A DNA stretch of 64,000 nt from the NCBI RefSeq assembly GCF_001665785.1, contig NZ_LZSO01000035.1:121870-185869 (forward strand), given 5' to 3'. Each line of letters opens with the position of its first letter. Position 1 is the first letter of the stretch. Source of the stretch: Mycolicibacterium peregrinum (GTDB lineage Bacteria; Actinomycetota; Actinomycetes; Mycobacteriales; Mycobacteriaceae). The notes below the pieces were generated by a model. That model had not been told where the DNA came from and searched no databases. It worked only from the letters and a program-made list of their open reading frames with translations. Positions 17,021 through 25,741 of this stretch are shown here, in pieces. Both the position numbers and the translations under genes were made by a program.

Positions 17021-17669
17021 CGGTAGCATCACATAGAACTTCAAAGGCCGTCAAGGCTGGGGTCGCATGCGCCTCGATTGCTCGTTCTGCGTGCATAGCT
17101 GATACGCCTATATAGACGTTTCTATCTGCAGAAATCATGTACATGAAAATAGCTGCGGATCAACTTGAACTCGGACCGTCCGGGCTGCCGCAACCTTCAA
17201 TAGTTAATATCAGTTCTGTTCAGAACGTCGTCATGGGCGTAACGCTCCGGCGTTGTGTCACCGATCGTCGGCCCGGGGGGTGGGTGGTTGTCCCGTGGGA
17301 CGGCCACCCCGGCATCGAAGTCGAGCGGCTCGGCTTGAGGATGGGCTGCCCGACGTCAGGCGTCGCCACGTTCCACAAGGAGTAATAACTCGGAGCCCTC
17401 CGGTCCCGTTGTCGCCCGAACATCGCCGGCGACCGTCTCCCGTGGTGCTGGAAGGCCAAAAATCTAGAACCAAGAATAACTAATCATTTCCTGAACGAAG
17501 CGTCTCCGGTGGCACCTCGGCGCGATGGTCGGCGTCTGCGCAATCACGGTAAATATGCTGGCCATAGCGCTATTTGAGGCAGTCGGCCGGCCGCGCCCCC
17601 GGTGTTGACGACGCGGTGGCAAGTAGGGGCTGCTTGACGGTCGAAATTGCCGTGTGCGATGCTATCGCG
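17021..17669. other. Divergent intergenic region between P450 and mce operons
   Basis: About 650 bp with no convincing gene. It is locally AT-rich and holds the inverted repeats ATAGA-cgtt-TCTAT (17112-17125) and GTTCTG-tt-CAGAAC (17213-17226). An 82-codon plus-strand frame from 17137 to 17385 has no clear RBS and no recognisable motif, so it is not called. The region probably holds the promoters and regulator sites of both operons. Confidence 0.5.
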
Positions 17670-17685
17670 GATCACTTATGTGATC
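17670..17685. promoter_or_regulatory. Palindromic operator upstream of the mce operon
   Basis: GATCAC-ttat-GTGATC is a perfect 6+6 bp palindrome 155 bp before yrbEA. The ATCAC-N4-GTGAT core is the same as at 17001-17020 in front of the divergent P450 gene. Confidence 0.55.
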
Positions 17686-17840
17686 GGGAACACTCCAGCT
17701 TCACGGTGTGACGACCCCACCGGCTCCGGATCTGAAAGGCGGCAGGTTGACCGAGGAATTGCAGAATTGCTCTTCACAATCTGAACCGCTCTGGCTGCCT
17801 GGCTCTACCGCGACATCAGCACGATCGGATCGAGGGTGAT

Positions 17841-18668
17841 GTGACCACAGCTGAGAATTCTCGGCCTTCGCTGCGCGATCGGGGCGGCAGCACCCTGGCT
17901 GCACTCTCGTCGGCCAAGGCCGCCAAGCCGTTTCGCGCCCTCGGCGCGTTCTTCGCGATGGCGCTGGACACGCTTGTGACGATCCCTCGCAGGCCTTTCG
18001 CCTGGCGTGAGTTCCTGGAGCAGTCCTGGTTCGTGGCACGGGTGTCACTGGTGCCGACCCTCATGCTGGCGATCCCGTTCACCGTCCTGCTGATCTTTAC
18101 CTTCAACATCCTGCTGCTGGAGTTCGGCGCGGCCGACTTCGCCGGCACCGGCGCCGCGTACGGGACGGTCACGCAGATCGGCCCCGTCGTGACCGTGCTC
18201 GTGGTCTCCGGAGCCGGCGCAACGGCGATGTGCGCCGATCTCGGTGCACGCACGATCCGCGACGAACTCGACGCACTGCGGGTCATGGGCGTCAATCCGA
18301 TTCAGTCACTGGTGGTTCCGCGAGTGCTGGCCGCAACGCTGGTGGCGACCTTGCTGTCCTCGGTGGTGATCGTGGTCGGATTGGTTGGCGGATTCATCTT
18401 TTCGGTCTTCATCCAGCACGTGACGCCTGGTGCATTCGTCGGTGGGTTGACCGTCATCACGGGTGTCGCCGACGTGGTCATCTCCCTGATCAAAGCCGCG
18501 CTGTTCGGGCTTTCCGCCGGTTTGATCGCCTGCTACAAGGGCATTTCCGTCGGCGGCGGTCCTGCGGGGGTCGGCAACGCGGTCAACGAGACGGTGGTGT
18601 TCACATTCGTCGCGCTGTTTGCGATCAACATCGTCGCGTCCGCGGTCGGCATCAAGGCCACACTGTGA
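17841..18668 (+). CDS. yrbEA: YrbE/MlaE-type permease, subunit A of an Mce transporter
   Basis: A 275-residue integral membrane permease of the MlaE family, the first gene of the mce operon. It shows the amphipathic N-terminal helix, about five or six membrane segments and the MlaE signature 'ELDALRVMGVNPIQSLVVPRVLA' (coupling-helix region near 135-157). Two YrbE subunits form the inner-membrane channel of an ABC importer that moves lipids or sterols from the Mce tunnel; the ATPase (MceG) is normally encoded elsewhere and is not in this window. The GTG start follows GAGGGTGAT. It overlaps yrbEB by 4 nt. Confidence 0.92.
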   Translation: MTTAENSRPSLRDRGGSTLAALSSAKAAKPFRALGAFFAMALDTLVTIPRRPFAWREFLEQSWFVARVSLVPTLMLAIPFTVLLIFTFNILLLEFGAADFAGTGAAYGTVTQIGPVVTVLVVSGAGATAMCADLGARTIRDELDALRVMGVNPIQSLVVPRVLAATLVATLLSSVVIVVGLVGGFIFSVFIQHVTPGAFVGGLTVITGVADVVISLIKAALFGLSAGLIACYKGISVGGGPAGVGNAVNETVVFTFVALFAINIVASAVGIKATL

Positions 18669-19519
18669 CCGCCGGCAGCCCGAGCAAGTTCCGTCCGCGG
18701 ATCAGCCGCACCCTCGACAAGTGGGTGGAGGGCCTGAGCCGGATCGGAACCCAGGCGCAGTTCTACTTCCAGACCCTTGGGTCCACCAAAGATGTGCTGA
18801 TCCACTACAAGACGGAACTGCTGCGGCTGATCGCCCAGATGAGCTTGGGCGTAGGGGCTTTGGCGGTCGTCGGTGGCACGGTCGTGATCGTCGGCTTCCT
18901 CACGCTCTCGACCGGGGCGCTGGTGGCGGTACAGGGCTACAACCAGTTCGCCGAGGTCGGGGTGGAGGCCCTCACCGGGTTCGCATCGGCATACTTCAAC
19001 GTCCGCCTGATCAGCCCGGTGATCGCCGGAATCGGTCTGGCCGCCACCATTGGGGCTGGTGCCACCGCGCAGCTCGGTGCGATGCGGATCAACGAGGAAA
19101 TCGACGCGCTCGAGGTCATGGGCGTCCGTTCGGTCGCCTACCTGGCGTCGAGCCGGGTACTGGCCGGGGTCGTCGTCGTGATACCGCTGTATTGCGTTGC
19201 GGTGCTTTCGGCCTTCTGGGCGGCTCGGTTCGGCACGATCGTGATCTATGGCCAGTCCTCGGGTGTCTACGACCACTACTTCGCCACGTTCCTGAACTCC
19301 ACCGACATCATCTGGTCGTTCTTCCAGGCCGTGGTGATGGCGGTGGTCATCATGCTGGTCCACACCTACTACGGGTTCACCGCATCCGGCGGGCCCGCCG
19401 GCGTCGGTGAGGCGGTCGGACGCGCAGTGCGCACCTCGCTGATTGCCGCCGTTCTCGTCGTCCTCTTCCTCTCACTGGCGATCTACGGCCAGTCCGGCAA
19501 CTTCCATCTCGCTGGTTAG
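18665..19519 (+). CDS. yrbEB: YrbE/MlaE-type permease, subunit B of an Mce transporter
   Basis: A 284-residue MlaE-family permease, the partner of YrbEA. The family signature 'INEEIDALEVMGVRSVAYLASSRVLAG' is near 140-165 and several hydrophobic membrane segments surround it. The frame is open upstream, but the GTG at 18665 overlaps the yrbEA stop (GTGA), the usual coupling in mce operons. The mceA start lies 4 nt after the stop. It should sit in the cytoplasmic membrane as half of the heterodimeric permease. Confidence 0.92.
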   Translation: MTAGSPSKFRPRISRTLDKWVEGLSRIGTQAQFYFQTLGSTKDVLIHYKTELLRLIAQMSLGVGALAVVGGTVVIVGFLTLSTGALVAVQGYNQFAEVGVEALTGFASAYFNVRLISPVIAGIGLAATIGAGATAQLGAMRINEEIDALEVMGVRSVAYLASSRVLAGVVVVIPLYCVAVLSAFWAARFGTIVIYGQSSGVYDHYFATFLNSTDIIWSFFQAVVMAVVIMLVHTYYGFTASGGPAGVGEAVGRAVRTSLIAAVLVVLFLSLAIYGQSGNFHLAG

Positions 19520-19523
19520 GCAC

Positions 19524-20951
19524 ATGGAGCACAAGAAAAATCGAGGACGTGTCCACCCGATATGGTGGACCGCGGCCCTGTTCGTGACCGTCATCGGTCT
19601 GGTCGTCACGTGTTCGGCGATCTTCGCCGGTGCGTTCCGTCGTTCCGTCCCAGTCACGTTGACCTCCGACCGGTCTGGTCTGGTGATGGAGTCGGGCGCC
19701 AAGGTGAAGCTGCGTGGTGTCGAGGTCGGCCGGGTAGCCGGCATCTCTGGCGGTAGACAACCCGTCGCCTTGAAGCTGGAGCTCGACCCCGACCAGGTCG
19801 ACTACATTCCGGCCAACGTGGAGGCAGAGATCGCGTCCACCACGGCCTTCGGCGGGAAGTATGTCGACCTGATCTATCCCGACACCCCCAGCGCCCAGCG
19901 GATCACCGCCGGAACGGTACTGCGGTCGCGCAATGTGGCCACCGAGGTCAATACGGTCTTCGACAACCTGGTCGGCTTGTTGAATCAGATTGACGTGACC
20001 AAGCTGAGCGCAGTACTGACCGCGGTGTCCGACGCCGTACGCGGTCAGGGTGAACGCATCGGACAAGCCACCACCGACGCCAATCAGGTTCTGCTGGCCA
20101 TCAATCCGAAGCTGGATGAGATCGGTGCGAACTGGGTGTCGTTCAAGGGTTTCAGCGACGCCTACAGCGGCGCGGCCAAAGACATCCTGGCCACCCTTGA
20201 TGCGGCCAGCGTCAGCAGCAACACCGTCACCGGGCACGCGAATGACCTCGACGCCCTGCTGCTGAGTGCTGTCGGTTTCTCGAACAGCGGAGTCGGACTG
20301 ATCGCACCCAACCGGGGCAATCTGATCAACGGCATCAACGTGTTGGAGCCGACCACCAGTCTGTTGCTGAAGTACAACCCGATCTACACCTGCCTGCTGC
20401 AAGGTGCGAAGTATGCCCTCGACCACGGGGCATACGACAACATCGGCGGCAACGGACGTTCGGTCATGCAGGATGTCGGCTTGCTGCTGGGCGATGACAT
20501 CTACCGGTACCCCGAGAACCTGCCCAAGGTAGCGGCCAAGGGTGGTCCCGGCGGCCATCCGGGCTGTGGGTCGCTGCCCGACGTCAGCAAGAACTTCCCG
20601 GTGCGCTACCTGGTCACCGATACCGGCTTCGGCACCGGCGTGGACATCCGGCCCAATCCGGGCATCGGATTCCCCGGCTGGGTGAACTACTTCCCGGTCA
20701 CCAAGGCCGTGCCGGAGCCACCTCGGCTCCGTTATCCCGGTGGCCCGGCTCCCGGACCGATGCCGGCATATCCAGGAGCCCCGCCCTACGGCGCACCGCT
20801 GTACGGCCCGGACGGAATGCCGCTGTATCCGGGTGTACCGCCGGCACCGGCGGCCCCCGCAGCTGCCGCCGGCGACACACCGCTACCGGCGGAAGATCCT
20901 GCACCACAGGGTGATCCGGTCCCAGCCGGCGAGACGGTACCGTCGCCATGA
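19524..20951 (+). CDS. mceA: MceA-type substrate-binding protein
   Basis: A 475-residue Mce-family protein. An N-terminal membrane anchor (residues about 14-36) is followed by the MCE domain ('SDRSGLVMESGAKVKLRGVEVGRV', near 45-125), a long helical region and a Pro/Gly/Tyr-rich C-terminal tail. In characterised mycobacterial systems, one each of MceA-F form a hexameric tunnel spanning the periplasm for lipid transfer. The ATG at 19524 is chosen because it lies 4 nt after yrbEB and leaves a normal anchor; a frame open further upstream overlaps yrbEB. Which of the numbered mce systems this corresponds to cannot be decided here. Confidence 0.9.
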   Translation: MEHKKNRGRVHPIWWTAALFVTVIGLVVTCSAIFAGAFRRSVPVTLTSDRSGLVMESGAKVKLRGVEVGRVAGISGGRQPVALKLELDPDQVDYIPANVEAEIASTTAFGGKYVDLIYPDTPSAQRITAGTVLRSRNVATEVNTVFDNLVGLLNQIDVTKLSAVLTAVSDAVRGQGERIGQATTDANQVLLAINPKLDEIGANWVSFKGFSDAYSGAAKDILATLDAASVSSNTVTGHANDLDALLLSAVGFSNSGVGLIAPNRGNLINGINVLEPTTSLLLKYNPIYTCLLQGAKYALDHGAYDNIGGNGRSVMQDVGLLLGDDIYRYPENLPKVAAKGGPGGHPGCGSLPDVSKNFPVRYLVTDTGFGTGVDIRPNPGIGFPGWVNYFPVTKAVPEPPRLRYPGGPAPGPMPAYPGAPPYGAPLYGPDGMPLYPGVPPAPAAPAAAAGDTPLPAEDPAPQGDPVPAGETVPSP

Positions 20952-20967
20952 ACATCGAGGTTGAGCA

Positions 20968-22008
20968 GTGAAAACTAGTTTGCGACGGGTAGTCGTCAAC
21001 CTGACCGCGTTCATACTCGTGTGTGTCGTCGCCGCATTCGGATTGATCGCGATATTCGCCGACCTGCGCTTCTCGGATCAGCAGCTCTACCGGGCCGAGT
21101 TCACCGACGTCAGCGGCCTCGAGGTGAACGACATCGTCCGGATCGCCGGAGTCGAGGTCGGCCAGGTGAAGGGGATCTCGATCAGCGCCCCGGAAAACGG
21201 CGATGCTCGGGCAATCGTCGAGTTCTCCGCGGACCCGTCAGCGGTGCTCACCGAGGGCACCAAGGCTCAGATCCGGTGGAAGAACCCGATCGGCGACCGC
21301 TACCTGGCGTTGCTGGAAGGGCCAGGAAAAGCGCAGCGCCTCAACATAAACGGGATGATTCCGGCCTCGCACACCGAACCGGCGTTGGATCTCGACACGC
21401 TGCTCGGCGGTTTTCGCCCGCTGTTCCGCGCTCTGGATCCAGAACAGGTCAACACCTTGTCGAGTGCGCTGATCCAGGCGTTCCAGGGTGAGGGCGCCAC
21501 CATCGGGTCCTTCCTGAGCCAGGCATCGGTGGTCACCAATACCCTGGCCGACCGAGATGCGTTGATCGGCCAGGTGATCGGCAACCTCAACGGGGTGCTC
21601 ACTTCCTTCGGCGGACAGACCGAGCAGTTCGCCAAGGCAGTCGATTCGCTGTCACAGTTGGTGGCCGGCCTGAAGGAGCGAAAGACCGACATCACGAATG
21701 CCGTCGCGTACACCAACGCCGCGACGGCTACCGTCGCAGACCTGTTGATGCAAGCACGTCAGCCGTTCAAAGAAGCCGTTGGACAATCGGATCGGGTGAG
21801 TTCACTGGTTCTGGCCGATCACGAATATTTCGATGGTCTGCTCAACATGCTGCCGGATGCCTACAAGAAGCTCTCCCGCCTGGGCAGTCGGGGCGACTTC
21901 ATCCCCGAATATCTGTGTTCGCTGTCGTTGAAGCTCAATGGTAAAGGCGGACAGCCGGTCTACGTCAAACTGGCCGAGCAGACCACAGGACGGTGCGCAC
22001 CGAAATGA
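20968..22008 (+). CDS. mceB: MceB-type protein
   Basis: A 346-residue Mce protein with a membrane anchor (residues about 8-30) and an MCE domain ('YRAEFTDVSGLEVNDIVRIAGVEVGQVKGI', near 40-70, continuing to 'NPIGDRYLALLEG'). A helical region follows, and the short C-terminus has two Cys residues ('YLCSLSLKLNGKGGQ' and 'GRCAPK') that could form a disulfide. The GTG start is 16 nt after mceA with GAGG upstream. Its stop codon overlaps the mceC ATG. Confidence 0.9.
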   Translation: MKTSLRRVVVNLTAFILVCVVAAFGLIAIFADLRFSDQQLYRAEFTDVSGLEVNDIVRIAGVEVGQVKGISISAPENGDARAIVEFSADPSAVLTEGTKAQIRWKNPIGDRYLALLEGPGKAQRLNINGMIPASHTEPALDLDTLLGGFRPLFRALDPEQVNTLSSALIQAFQGEGATIGSFLSQASVVTNTLADRDALIGQVIGNLNGVLTSFGGQTEQFAKAVDSLSQLVAGLKERKTDITNAVAYTNAATATVADLLMQARQPFKEAVGQSDRVSSLVLADHEYFDGLLNMLPDAYKKLSRLGSRGDFIPEYLCSLSLKLNGKGGQPVYVKLAEQTTGRCAPK

Positions 22009-23321
22009 AGCCCTTCGCCGAACGTAACCCGTTTCTCATCGGTCTGTCCGGTGTTGTCCTGACGGCGGGAACAGCGCTCATCGCACTGCAATACGACAAG
22101 CTGCCGTTCAGCACCTCTACCGAGGATCATTCGGCGTATTTCGCCGAGGCCGGTGGGCTGCGTACAGGTGCCCCCGTGCAGGTGGCCGGATTCCGGGTCG
22201 GGCAGGTGTCAGCCATAGAACTCGATGGGCAACGGGTCCGGGTCGACTTCGACGTCAACAAGGACATCCCTCTCGGTGACCTGACCGAAGCGCACATCAG
22301 GACCAAGAGCTTGCTCGGCTCAAAGGTTCTCGAGGTCACTCCCCGTGGGGAGGGAGATCTGGACTCGGCGATCCCGATCGAACGGACCCGATCTCCCTAC
22401 CAACTGCCCGACGCGCTGGGGGATCTGTCGGCCACCATCAGCGGGCTGAACACCGATACGGTGTCGCAGGCGCTGTCCACGCTGGCCGAGACCTTCCAGG
22501 ACACGCCACCGGAGGTGAAGGCCGCGGTGGAAGGCGTCGGCAGGTTCTCCCGAACTCTCGGCGAACGTGACACCGCGCTGCGAAACCTGTTGAGTAATGC
22601 CAGCAAAGCCACCGGTGTGCTGTCCCAGCGTGCCGACGAGGTGGCGCAGTTGGTGGCGAACAGTAACGCACTGCTGGCCGAGCTCCGGTCGCAAAGCACT
22701 GCGTTGGAGCAGATCTCGCGGAGCCTCTCGAATTTTGCCCAGCAGCTCAAAGCGTTCATCGACGAGAACCGGCAACAGATGCGCCCCGCACTGGACAAGC
22801 TCAACGGGGTACTGACGATCGTCGACAACCGCAAGGAACGCGTCATGCTCGCGATCAAGTACCTCAACCAGTACACGATGGGCCTGGGTGAAACCGTCGG
22901 GTCAGGGCCGTTCTTCAAGGCCTATCTGGCCAACCTGCCAGGCCAGCTGATCCAGCCTTTCATCGACGCGGCGTTCTCGGACCTAGGTCTGGACCCGAAC
23001 GTGCTGCCCCCGTCGCAACTTTCGGATCCGCAGACCGGTCAACCGGGAACGCCGGCCCTGCCGATGCCGTTCCCGCGGACCGGCCAGGGCGGGGAACCGC
23101 ATCTCAACCTTCTCGACGCGATCACCGGCAACCCGGGAGACCCGCGATACCCGTACCGGGAACCGGAGCCCGCGCCGCCCCCCGGGGGACCGGCTCCCGG
23201 CCCACCGGCACTCTGGCCGCCCGGGCAGCAGCCTTCCGCACAGCCGACACCGTCGCCGATTGCTGACGCCGACCCGATTACGGCGCCAGAAGCAACCCAG
23301 CCCACCGGTGGAGGACAGTGA
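22005..23321 (+). CDS. mceC: MceC-type protein
   Basis: A 438-residue Mce protein. It has an N-terminal anchor (residues about 8-28), an MCE domain ('SAYFAEAGGLRTGAPVQVAGFRVGQV') and a long coiled-coil-like helical region (about 150-290, many heptad-spaced Leu and Ala). The C-terminal 100 residues are Pro/Gly-rich. The ATG at 22005 overlaps the mceB stop as ATGA; a GTG at 21993 in the same frame is possible but has a cramped RBS. Confidence 0.9.
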   Translation: MKPFAERNPFLIGLSGVVLTAGTALIALQYDKLPFSTSTEDHSAYFAEAGGLRTGAPVQVAGFRVGQVSAIELDGQRVRVDFDVNKDIPLGDLTEAHIRTKSLLGSKVLEVTPRGEGDLDSAIPIERTRSPYQLPDALGDLSATISGLNTDTVSQALSTLAETFQDTPPEVKAAVEGVGRFSRTLGERDTALRNLLSNASKATGVLSQRADEVAQLVANSNALLAELRSQSTALEQISRSLSNFAQQLKAFIDENRQQMRPALDKLNGVLTIVDNRKERVMLAIKYLNQYTMGLGETVGSGPFFKAYLANLPGQLIQPFIDAAFSDLGLDPNVLPPSQLSDPQTGQPGTPALPMPFPRTGQGGEPHLNLLDAITGNPGDPRYPYREPEPAPPPGGPAPGPPALWPPGQQPSAQPTPSPIADADPITAPEATQPTGGGQ

Positions 23322-24592
23322 TGCGCAAGCCCACACTGCGAGCCGGATTGGTGGTTGCGCTCGTACTGGTGTTGATCGCCGGCGGCGTAGTGGTGATGCG
23401 GTCGTTCACGGACGCCGGCCGCCTGAAGATCGCGGCGTATTTCGACAACAGCAATGGCCTGTTCGTCGGTGACGAGGTCCGGATCCTCGGGGTTCCGGTG
23501 GGTGCGGTGGAAACCATTGAACCGCAACCCGAACGCGTCAAAGTCACCTTGTGGGTCGATGGCAAGTACCAGGTACCTGCGGAAGCCAAGGCGGTGATCG
23601 TGTCACCTCAGCTGGTCACCGCCCGGGCCATCCAGCTGACCCCGGCCTATTCCACCGGCCCGGAACTGGCCGATGGTGCGGTCATTCCGCAGGAGCGCAC
23701 CGCTGTGCCACTGGAGTGGGACGATCTGCGTACACAATTGGAGAAGCTCACCAATGCGTTGCAGCCGACACAGCCGGGCGGGGTGAGTACGCTCGGCCAG
23801 TTCGTCAACACCGCCGCCGACAACCTGCGCGGCCAGGGGGCCGATATCCGCGAGACGGTCACCACGATGGCAAGGGCGCTGTCGGCGTTGGGCGACCACA
23901 GCGATGACACCTTCGCCACGCTCAAGAACATCTCGGTGGTGGTGTCCGCCTTGGAGGGCAGCTCGGATCTGCTCGCGCAGCTCAATCGCAACCTGGCGGC
24001 CGTCACCGGGCTTCTCGCTGACGACCCCGGTGCGGTCGGCAATGCGATCAACGACCTCAATTCTGTTGTGGGTGATGCGACCCAGTTCGTGAAGGACAAC
24101 CGCGAGGCGGCGGGCATCGCGACCGACCGGCTGGCCTCGATCACATCTGCGGTCAACGGCAACCTCGACGACATCAAACAGGCACTGCACGCGTTCCCGA
24201 ATGCCGCGCAGAATTTCGCGAACGTCTACCAACCATCGCAGGGAGCGCTGACCGGCATGCTCGCGGCGAACAATTTCGCCGATCCGCTGCAATTCCTGTG
24301 CGGGGCGGTCGAGGCAGCCTCGCGGGTGAATGCGGTGTACTCGGCCAAGCTTTGTGCGCAATACCTCGCGCCGATAGTCAAGAACCGACAGATGAACTTC
24401 CCGCCGCTGGGGGAGAACCTCATCGTCGGGCAGCAGGCTCGCCCCAACGAGCTCACCTACAGCGAGAACTGGCTACGGCCCGACTTCGTACCGCCACAGA
24501 CGCAGGCGCAGCCCCAGCCTGAGGTTCCGGCGACCGATGCCCCACCGGCTGCGGGACTTCCGGGAATGTTGCTGCCCGGGGCGGGAGGATGA
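23321..24592 (+). CDS. mceD: MceD-type protein
   Basis: A 423-residue Mce protein with an anchor (residues about 7-28), an MCE domain ('AAYFDNSNGLFVGDEVRILGVPVGAV') and helical segments. A C-terminal part follows with paired Cys ('LQFLCGAVEA' and 'AKLCAQYLAP') and a short Pro/Gln-rich end. The ATG at 23321 follows GGAGGA by 5 nt and shares one base with the mceC stop codon; a GTG three bases earlier is less likely. The gene sits in the canonical fourth mce position. Confidence 0.9.
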   Translation: MRKPTLRAGLVVALVLVLIAGGVVVMRSFTDAGRLKIAAYFDNSNGLFVGDEVRILGVPVGAVETIEPQPERVKVTLWVDGKYQVPAEAKAVIVSPQLVTARAIQLTPAYSTGPELADGAVIPQERTAVPLEWDDLRTQLEKLTNALQPTQPGGVSTLGQFVNTAADNLRGQGADIRETVTTMARALSALGDHSDDTFATLKNISVVVSALEGSSDLLAQLNRNLAAVTGLLADDPGAVGNAINDLNSVVGDATQFVKDNREAAGIATDRLASITSAVNGNLDDIKQALHAFPNAAQNFANVYQPSQGALTGMLAANNFADPLQFLCGAVEAASRVNAVYSAKLCAQYLAPIVKNRQMNFPPLGENLIVGQQARPNELTYSENWLRPDFVPPQTQAQPQPEVPATDAPPAAGLPGMLLPGAGG

Positions 24593-24594
24593 GG

Positions 24595-25740
24595 ATGTCC
24601 ACGCGACAGACGAGACCACACGGCAGACGCCTCGGGGCGCTCCTGATCGTCGCCGTCACAACGCTTTCCGGGTGCGAATGGCACGGCCTGAACTCGTTGC
24701 CGATGCCGGGCACCGAGGGTGGTGGTGACGGTTCTTATCTGGTGCAGGCCCAGCTCCCCGATGTCGGCACCATCGAACCGAATTCGCGGGTGCGGGTGGG
24801 AGATGTCAACATCGGCACGATCACCAAGATCGAGCGCCAGGACTGGCACGCGCTCGTCACCATGCGGATCAACGGGGATGTCGAACTGCCGGCCAACGCC
24901 ACGGCCACTGTCGGCCAGACCAGTCTGCTCGGTTCGCTGCACATCGAGCTGGCGCCACCGCCGAATGGGGCATCACAGGGCAAATTGCATGAGGGGTCCG
25001 TGATCCCGTTGGATGCCGGGGCGGCCTATCCGAACACCGACCAGACCCTGTCGGCGTTGTCGTTGTTGCTCAACGGCGGTGGAATCGGCCAGGTCCAGGA
25101 CATCACGGCGGCACTGGCCACCGCGTTCGCCGGGCGGGAGAATGACCTGCGCAGCCTGATCGAGCAGATGGATCAGTTCGTCACTGGCATCAATGGGCAG
25201 ACCGGCGACATCATCGCGGCCACCGACAGCTTCAACAATCTGGTCAGTCAGCTGGCAGAGCAGAAGCCGGTGCTGGACAACGCGTTGCGAACTATTCCGG
25301 ATGCACTCAAGGTGCTCAGCGATCAACGCCAGGACCTCACCGATGCGGTGGACGGGTTCGGAAAGTTCAGCGCGGTGACCGCCGATGCGGTCAATCAGAC
25401 CAAGCAGAACCTGGTTTCCGAGATCAAGGCTGTCGGACCGGTTCTCAAGTCGCTGGCCGATGCGGGACCGGACATGACACGGTCGTTGAGCTTGCTGTCG
25501 ACGTTCCCATGGCCCATCGAGAGCATCGACAAGATCGTGCGCGGGGACTACCTCAACACCGACGTGATCTTCGATCTCACCCTGAGCCGACTCGGAGACG
25601 GGCTGCTCAACGGCACCCGGTTCGAGGGCGACCTCACCGAGCTGGAGATGCAGTGGGGCCGAACGATCGGGCAGTTCCCCAGCCCGTACACCGCGGGAAA
25701 CCCGTTGGTCGCTCCCTACCAGCACAACCAGGGGCCATGA
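24595..25740 (+). CDS. mceE: MceE-type lipoprotein
   Basis: A 381-residue Mce protein and the lipoprotein of the set: after a basic N-terminus and hydrophobic stretch the lipobox LSGC gives Cys27 as the acylation site. The MCE domain ('AQLPDVGTIEPNSRVRVGDVNIGTI') follows, then a long helical region. The ATG at 24595 has GGAGG six bases upstream. An in-frame ATG at 24589 overlaps the mceD stop, so coupling through either start is possible. A lipid anchor is the known feature of MceE proteins. Confidence 0.9.
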   Translation: MSTRQTRPHGRRLGALLIVAVTTLSGCEWHGLNSLPMPGTEGGGDGSYLVQAQLPDVGTIEPNSRVRVGDVNIGTITKIERQDWHALVTMRINGDVELPANATATVGQTSLLGSLHIELAPPPNGASQGKLHEGSVIPLDAGAAYPNTDQTLSALSLLLNGGGIGQVQDITAALATAFAGRENDLRSLIEQMDQFVTGINGQTGDIIAATDSFNNLVSQLAEQKPVLDNALRTIPDALKVLSDQRQDLTDAVDGFGKFSAVTADAVNQTKQNLVSEIKAVGPVLKSLADAGPDMTRSLSLLSTFPWPIESIDKIVRGDYLNTDVIFDLTLSRLGDGLLNGTRFEGDLTELEMQWGRTIGQFPSPYTAGNPLVAPYQHNQGP

Positions 25741-25741
25741 C

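Noticed and set aside
17213..17226. GTTCTG-tt-CAGAAC palindrome as a KstR-type cholesterol operator
   Set aside because: KstR sites have AAC inside and GTT outside in the order AACnnGTT; here the halves are inverted, so the match is only superficial.
17137..17385. 82-codon open frame upstream of the mce operon
   Set aside because: It has no RBS, no family match recognised, and lies in a promoter-rich divergent gap.
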